From: Streptomyces tauricus
Lineage (GTDB): Bacteria; Actinomycetota; Actinomycetes; Streptomycetales; Streptomycetaceae
DNA length: 64,000 bases
Direction of reading: 5' to 3'
Assembly (NCBI RefSeq): GCF_014650955.1
Contig: NZ_BMVY01000011.1
Location: forward strand, 62,001-126,000
Both the position numbers and the translations under genes were made by a program. Shown piece after piece: positions 59,967-64,000 of the stretch (position 1 is its first letter; each line of letters opens with the position of its first letter). A model generated the notes under the pieces. The model made no database searches, was not told where the DNA came from, and saw only the letters and a list, made by a program, of their open reading frames with translations.

Positions 59967-60020
59967 ACGGACGGCGCGCGACGGAATCGATGCCGATCCG
60001 ATCCGCCGCGCGCCGTCCGT
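59967..60020 (-). terminator. Hairpin after the ice-binding-like gene
   Basis: A 14-bp perfect stem (59967-59980 with 60007-60020) with a 26-nt loop, 20 bp behind the stop. Confidence 0.6.
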
Positions 60021-60039
60021 CCTCCTCGCTCACATCGAG

Positions 60040-61302
60040 CTAGGCGGCCTTCTCGTGGCGACCTTTGTGATCGCCGCCGTACCCGTCGGGATGACCGGGC
60101 TTGCCGTCGTGACCACCGTGGCCGTCGTGGCCGCCGTGATCGTCCGGCTTCCCGCCGTGGTCGTGGCCGTTTCCACCACTGGAGCCGCCGTGACCGCCGC
60201 CTGTGTGGCCGCCGTGACCGCCGCCCGTGGAGCCGCCGTGACCGCCACCTGTGGAGCCGCCATGGCCGCCACCTGTGGAGCCACCGGGAGCACCCCCTGT
60301 GGTACCGCCGGTGGTGGCGCCCGCGACGAGACCGCCAAGGACGCCGCCGGTGGTGCCGCCGCTTGTCAGGACACCGCCGAGCAGCCCACCCAGGGCGCCG
60401 CCGGTTCCGCCACCCGTCGGCACACCGCCGATGACCCCGACTGTGGTGCTGCCCGTGGTGCCCGCTGTGGTGCCACCCGTCGTGGCACCGGCGATCACAC
60501 CACCCGAGACGAGACCACCGGTTCCACCGGCAGTTCCCCCGGTGGTTCCGCCGGTCGAACCCGCGGCGCACGTGCCCCGGTCGATCACGTTGGTGTCCAG
60601 GGTCACCGCGCCGTTACGGGCCAGCGCCCGGCCGTCGATGCTTGCGCCTGTGGTGAGGCTGATCGAGGTCAGAGCCAGGATGTTGCCCACGAAGGTGGAG
60701 TCGGTCCCGAGCGTGGCCGAACTGCCGACCTTCCAGTACACGTTGCACGGTGAAGCGCCGTTGACGAGGAGCACTCGGCTGGCGGATGCCGTCGTCAGAC
60801 CGGAGCCGACCTGGAACACCCAGACGGCGTTGGGGTCGCCCTCGGCGTCGAGCGTGAGGGTGCCGGTGAGTCCGAGGGTGGAGGAAGCGGTGTAGACACC
60901 CGGTACCAGCGTCAGGCCACCGGCGTCCGCGGGAAGGGCGGCATCCGTGGCCTGCCCCGCAGCGTCGTTGTAGGCCGCGACCAGGTCGCTCTTTGCCTGG
61001 GCCGCCACAGCGTCCGCGGAATGCTGGGTCCCCAGGACGATTCCTGGCGGGAATCCCGAGATCGCCGTACCGGGATGCACCCCGAGATCCCCGGTGATCT
61101 GCGAGGGCCCGGTATTGGTGACCTCGGAACCGGCCAGAACGGCGAAACTGGCCGCCGTACCGAGAGGCACGGGTGTGGCAATGGCGCTGGCGCGTGTCGG
61201 CATCATCGCGAGCACGGCAGCCGCGACGGCCACGGCCGTCACCGCCGCGATCCAGGCCGACATGGTGCGCCGCGTTGGGGCGTCAGGAATATTCAACGTC
61301 AT
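60040..61302 (-). CDS. Secreted ice-binding-like (DUF3494) protein with Gly/His tail
   Basis: A 420-aa exported protein. A signal-like N-terminus (A-A-V-T-A-V-A-V-A-A-A-V-L-A) ends near A-S-A. The DUF3494 beta-helix (about 40-230) has L-G-T-A-A-S-F-A-V-L-A-G-S-E-V-T-N-T-G and G-D-L-G-V-H-P-G-T-A-I-S. The last 180 residues are Gly/Thr then Gly/His/Asp repeats with no fold. DUF3494 includes ice-binding and adhesion proteins; ice binding is not shown here. The His tail could bind metals. Start ATG 61302 has AGGAG at 11 bases. Confidence 0.85.
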   Translation of the reverse strand: MTLNIPDAPTRRTMSAWIAAVTAVAVAAAVLAMMPTRASAIATPVPLGTAASFAVLAGSEVTNTGPSQITGDLGVHPGTAISGFPPGIVLGTQHSADAVAAQAKSDLVAAYNDAAGQATDAALPADAGGLTLVPGVYTASSTLGLTGTLTLDAEGDPNAVWVFQVGSGLTTASASRVLLVNGASPCNVYWKVGSSATLGTDSTFVGNILALTSISLTTGASIDGRALARNGAVTLDTNVIDRGTCAAGSTGGTTGGTAGGTGGLVSGGVIAGATTGGTTAGTTGSTTVGVIGGVPTGGGTGGALGGLLGGVLTSGGTTGGVLGGLVAGATTGGTTGGAPGGSTGGGHGGSTGGGHGGSTGGGHGGHTGGGHGGSSGGNGHDHGGKPDDHGGHDGHGGHDGKPGHPDGYGGDHKGRHEKAA

Positions 61303-61756
61303 CGAGGGGCCAACTCCTGTGAGGGGATGGGGCCTGCCCGGCGGTTCTCGGTCACACGGAATCGCCTGTTTCTGTCGTCGGCATATTACGCAGATGACGA
61401 ATCCGGCAATGTTCAATTAGAGCGGCTCTGCTTGAATAGATTAGAGAGGCATGAAATGCATAGGAATGCTTAAAGGGCCGGATGCCGCAGATTTCTGGCC
61501 CCCGAACCCGTCGGGAAATCGTTTCCTTGCGTCGACGAGAAGTATGAGAGCTGCCGAGCCGTGCTGACAGTAGGAATATCGAAAATTGGTCGATTCACTC
61601 TTACGTGATGGCGGCCGAAAGAGTAATTCCGGCGTGTACACGAAGGAGCCGCCCGCCGTGAAGTGACGGCAGACGGCTGGAGGTCAGGACGGCGGTAGGT
61701 CGGGAGGGCGGTAGGTCGGGAGGGCTGGAGGATCGACGGGCCGGAGGGCTGTGCCG
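61303..61756. other. 454-bp gap with AT-rich segment
   Basis: 61370-61640 is the least GC-rich part of this end of the window and holds the ice-binding gene promoter region. A 15-16-bp unit (GGCGGTAGGTCGGGAG) is repeated twice near 61691-61722. A 66-codon minus frame (61441-61641) lacks codon bias and is not called. Confidence 0.6.
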
Positions 61757-62455
61757 TCACCCGCCGAACAGGTCGGAGACGGCGTCGGCCAGCCCGTCCA
61801 GGAGGCCCGTGGGTGTCCCGGTCGGGGAGGGTTCGGTCGAGGGGGCCGGGGGGGTGGGGTCGGCCGCGCTCGGAGCGGTCGTCGGATCCTGCGCCGCACC
61901 GGTGGGGGTCGCCCCGCCGGGCGGCCCGGCGACCGTCTCCGTGTCTCGCGCGGGCACCGACCCGGCGCCGCTCGCCCCGGCGGACGGGCCGGCCGCGGAC
62001 GGTTCGCCGGTCGAGCTGTCCGTGTCCTTCTTGTCCGACGGACGGCCGTCCGCCGTACCCGTGGCCGTGGTGCCGGTTCCCTCACGGAACGGCGATCCCA
62101 CGCCGGCGGGCGAGGGGTTGTCGGCGGAAGGGGAGACGGGGCCCTGCTGTACCGGCTTCCGTACCTCCTCCACGCTTCTGTTCTGGCCGGAGCCGCCGAG
62201 CATGCCGGGTATCTGGAGCCAGGGTGCGGTGGAGTTGCCGCCGGCGACCGCGACGCCCAGGGTGGCGGCCGAGCACACGCATCCGGCCGCTACGAGCCAG
62301 CCCATGCGGCGCATCCGGCTGGCCCGCCGCCCGCTCGGATCGACGAACACGGGCGCACCGCCCGCCGGGTCGGCCAGGTTCTCCGTGCCGTGGTCCATGA
62401 CGTCCGTCCCGTGCTCCGGGCGTATGTGCCCTTCCTCGCCCGCCTTGTCTGTCAT
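61757..62455 (-). CDS. Membrane-anchored Pro/Ser/Thr-rich protein
   Basis: A 232-aa protein: an N-terminal cytoplasmic 50 residues, R-R-M-G-W-L-V-A-A-G-C-V-C-S-A-A and a membrane helix (about 52-72), then a low-complexity Pro/Ser/Thr/Gly exterior. No domain. The end reads L-L-D-G-L-A-D-A-V-S-D-L-F. This architecture is common in Streptomyces near cell-wall genes. Function unknown. Confidence 0.72.
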   Translation of the reverse strand: MTDKAGEEGHIRPEHGTDVMDHGTENLADPAGGAPVFVDPSGRRASRMRRMGWLVAAGCVCSAATLGVAVAGGNSTAPWLQIPGMLGGSGQNRSVEEVRKPVQQGPVSPSADNPSPAGVGSPFREGTGTTATGTADGRPSDKKDTDSSTGEPSAAGPSAGASGAGSVPARDTETVAGPPGGATPTGAAQDPTTAPSAADPTPPAPSTEPSPTGTPTGLLDGLADAVSDLFGG

Positions 62456-62785
62456 GCAACTGCCCTTTCACCGTGATGTGGTTCGTGCGTCGTGCGGCGT
62501 GCCTTGCGCCTTATGAGCATGCTCAAGTGATCCGTTGCCACCGTTGCGTACGGATTGGTCGGAAGAGGAAAAGTCTTGTCACTCTTGGCGGCTCGCGGCC
62601 GGAACCGCGGCCCGACGTTCGCATCGGCGGCCTCGGACAGTCGTGAACTGTCTCGAACAGCCGCGGGCGGACCGGTTGGTGGCGTCGTCGCCCCGCTTCA
62701 TTGTGCCCTGCTTCCGAGGAGGGAGTGACAGCGGAGCCCATGACGACCACGGAGGCGCGCCGGCCACCACGGAGGCACGCTGTCG
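62456..62785. other. 330-bp gap, no gene seen
   Basis: Contains upstream DNA of the membrane-anchored gene. Frames here lack coding bias, and nothing else is recognised. Confidence 0.5.
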
Positions 62786-62973
62786 TCACCACGGGGCGGC
62801 GACGGATCCGTCCGCTTCGAGGCCGTACCGCTCGAAGCCGCTCCACTCCGGACTCCCCGCCTCCACCCGGTGCCGGGCGAAGTCCGTGAGCGCCGTCGTG
62901 GCGCCCGCGTCGGCTGCCGCGCGCGCGAGCCGCTCGGCCGCTTCCAGGTCGTGCGACTGCCGGCGCCGCCATT
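62786..62973 (-). pseudogene. C-terminal remnant of a helical repeat protein
   Basis: The minus frame ending at TGA 62786 reads E-A-A-E-R-L-A-R-A-A-A-D-A-G-A-T-T-A-L and ends R-Y-G-L-E-A-D-G-S-V-A-A-P-W. This matches the last unit and tail of long Streptomyces repeat proteins with A-A-D-A-G units. There is no start codon, and upstream DNA is the operator region, so it is a decayed fragment. Confidence 0.65.
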
Positions 62974-62983
62974 GACAGGTTCG

Positions 62984-63018
62984 GCTAACGCCATTAGCTT
63001 TTAGCTAACGAGATTAGC
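62984..63018. promoter_or_regulatory. Twin TetR-type operators
   Basis: GCTAACGCCATTAGC (62984-62998) and GCTAACGAGATTAGC (63004-63018) are two 15-bp inverted repeats, 20 bp apart (two helical turns), ending 22 bp before the hydrolase start. The TetR gene downstream is the likely source of the repressor. Confidence 0.85.
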
Positions 63019-63039
63019 CAATGAGTCCTGGGAGACGTC

Positions 63040-63876
63040 ATGACCGAGTACCTCGCCGTCGACGGTGGCACGATCGCTTACGAAGTGGCGGGGTCCGGCC
63101 CGCTGGTCGTCCTCGCGCACGGCATCGGTGACAGCCGCGCCGCCTACCACGCGCTGATCCCGCGGTTGGTGGCGGCGGGCCACCGCGTCGCCGCCGTCGA
63201 CCTGCGCGGCTGCGGCGAATCCAGCACCGACTGGCCCGCCTGGAGCCGCACCGCGATCGCCGGTGACCTGCTCGCCCTGATCCGGCACCTCGGCGGCCCG
63301 GCCGTCCTCGTCGGCCACTCGATCTCCGGGGGCGCCGCCACCATCGCCGCGGCGCGGGAGCCCTCACTGGTCACCGCGGTCGTCGAGCTGGCGCCTTTCA
63401 CCCGCAAGCAGTCCGTCCGCCTCGGCGACCTGCGCCTCAGGCGTTACCGGCAGGGCATGCTGCGGCTGCTCGGCGCGGGCGTGTTCGGCAGCGTGGGGCA
63501 GTGGCGCTCGTACCTCGACGTGGCCTACCCCGGCCCGAAGCCGGCCCACTGGGCCGAGCGGCTCGGCCGTATCGACTCCCTGATGCGCGAGCCCGGCCGG
63601 ATGAAGGCCATGCAGAGTATGGGCCGCAGCGCCCCGACCGACGCGGGCGCACAGCTCGGCAACGTGCGCTGCCCGGTCCTGGTCGTGATGGGCACCCTCG
63701 ACCCGGACTGGGCCGACCCGCACGCCGAGGGGGCGGCGATCGTCGGCGACCTGCCGGCCGGCCTCGGCCGCCTTGAGATGATCGAGGGAGCCGGACACTA
63801 TCCGCACGACCAGTTCCCCGACGAGGTGCTTTCGCTCATGCTCGACTTCCTGCGGTCGGACGCCGCCCGTGCCTAG
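63040..63876 (+). CDS. Alpha/beta hydrolase
   Basis: A 278-aa serine hydrolase. The oxyanion segment is L-A-H-G-I-G-D-S, the nucleophile elbow is G-H-S-I-S-G-G (Ser near residue 95), the acid is probably in G-T-L-D-P-D, and His is in G-A-G-H-Y-P-H-D. The substrate is unknown. The stop overlaps the TetR gene, and twin operators lie upstream, so expression is probably ligand-induced. Confidence 0.92.
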   Translation: MTEYLAVDGGTIAYEVAGSGPLVVLAHGIGDSRAAYHALIPRLVAAGHRVAAVDLRGCGESSTDWPAWSRTAIAGDLLALIRHLGGPAVLVGHSISGGAATIAAAREPSLVTAVVELAPFTRKQSVRLGDLRLRRYRQGMLRLLGAGVFGSVGQWRSYLDVAYPGPKPAHWAERLGRIDSLMREPGRMKAMQSMGRSAPTDAGAQLGNVRCPVLVVMGTLDPDWADPHAEGAAIVGDLPAGLGRLEMIEGAGHYPHDQFPDEVLSLMLDFLRSDAARA

Positions 63877-64000
63877 GGCCGGCCTGGACCCGGCGGCCGT
63901 GGTCGCGGCCGGGGCCGCCCTCGCCGACGAGGTGGGCTTCGCCCACCTGACGATGGGCCTGCTGGCCCAACGGCTCGGCGTGCGTACGCCGTCCCTGTAC
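63869..64000 (+). CDS. TetR-family regulator (5' part)
   Basis: The first 44 codons of a TetR protein, cut by the window end. GTG 63869 overlaps the hydrolase stop by eight bases. The visible part has A-L-A-D-E-V-G-F-A-H-L-T-M and L-A-Q-R-L-G-V-R-T-P-S-L-Y, the first and recognition helices of the HTH. It likely represses the operon through the twin operators. Confidence 0.88.
   Translation, partial: MPRAGLDPAAVVAAGAALADEVGFAHLTMGLLAQRLGVRTPSLY

Noticed and set aside
61441..61641. Small minus-strand frame in the AT-rich gap
   Set aside because: No ribosome site and no Streptomyces codon bias.

Overview
The window is high-GC actinobacterial DNA and reads as Streptomyces chromosome. Supporting signs are the strong GC bias at third codon positions, frequent GTG (and two probable TTG) starts, many ATGA/GTGA stop-start overlaps, large GC hairpins after genes, an initiator tRNA without encoded CCA, a SARP/NB-ARC/TPR regulator, and families typical of streptomycetes (DUF3592, DUF305 plus LVIVD, HTTM plus DUF5819, FUSC, MoxR plus VWA).

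Layout. 0-3.4 kb: the 3' part of paaA followed by paaBCDE, the multicomponent phenylacetyl-CoA epoxidase, all translationally coupled. 3.5-9.8 kb: a ferredoxin-NADP reductase with a candidate iron box, an SDR/TetR pair with three copies of one operator, a cluster of GC-rich intergenic repeats, a HAD phosphatase, an Lrp regulator and a FUSC membrane protein. 9.8-22.4 kb: a TPR protein that looks 5'-truncated, a lactonase-type beta-propeller, a CbiX-like protein, a BadF-type kinase with uracil-DNA glycosylase, a BNR protein, DUF3592, an NAD(P)-binding oxidoreductase, an old-yellow-enzyme relative, an ArsR regulator and a NAT-type purine permease. 22.6-35 kb: a second ferredoxin reductase, an unknown small protein, DUF305 and LVIVD proteins, TetR, HAD, the initiator tRNA, an Lrp/amino-acid-dehydrogenase pair, and a three-gene MoxR/VWA operon.

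35.2-56.3 kb is the most interesting region and looks like an uncharacterised specialised-metabolite locus. A leftward gene series encodes a serine O-acetyltransferase, a cysteine-synthase-like enzyme, cupin, EamA exporter, bicupin, asparagine synthetase, PrpF-like isomerase, acyl-CoA-dehydrogenase-like flavoenzyme, dihydroorotase-like cyclic amidohydrolase and flavin reductase. Divergently lie an ATP-grasp-like gene and a small secreted protein built from 13-residue repeats. A large SARP regulator follows. A second leftward operon then encodes a pseudouridine-phosphate-glycosidase (PsuG/IndA/AlnA) family enzyme, a HAD phosphatase, an MFS exporter, a cupin related to the first one, and a tautomerase. 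A PsuG-type enzyme next to a HAD phosphatase and an exporter is a pairing known from C-nucleoside and C-glycoside antibiotic loci. I infer that the two operons may make and export a C-ribosyl compound whose heterocycle is built from an O-acetylserine-derived amino acid. No known cluster could be matched by eye.

56.5-64 kb: a protein with three copies of a repeat carrying a Ser-Lys-Asp-His motif, an HTTM/DUF5819 pair, an ice-binding-like secreted protein with a Gly/His tail, a Pro/Ser-rich membrane-anchored protein, a repeat-protein remnant, and an alpha/beta-hydrolase/TetR operon with twin operators, cut by the window end.
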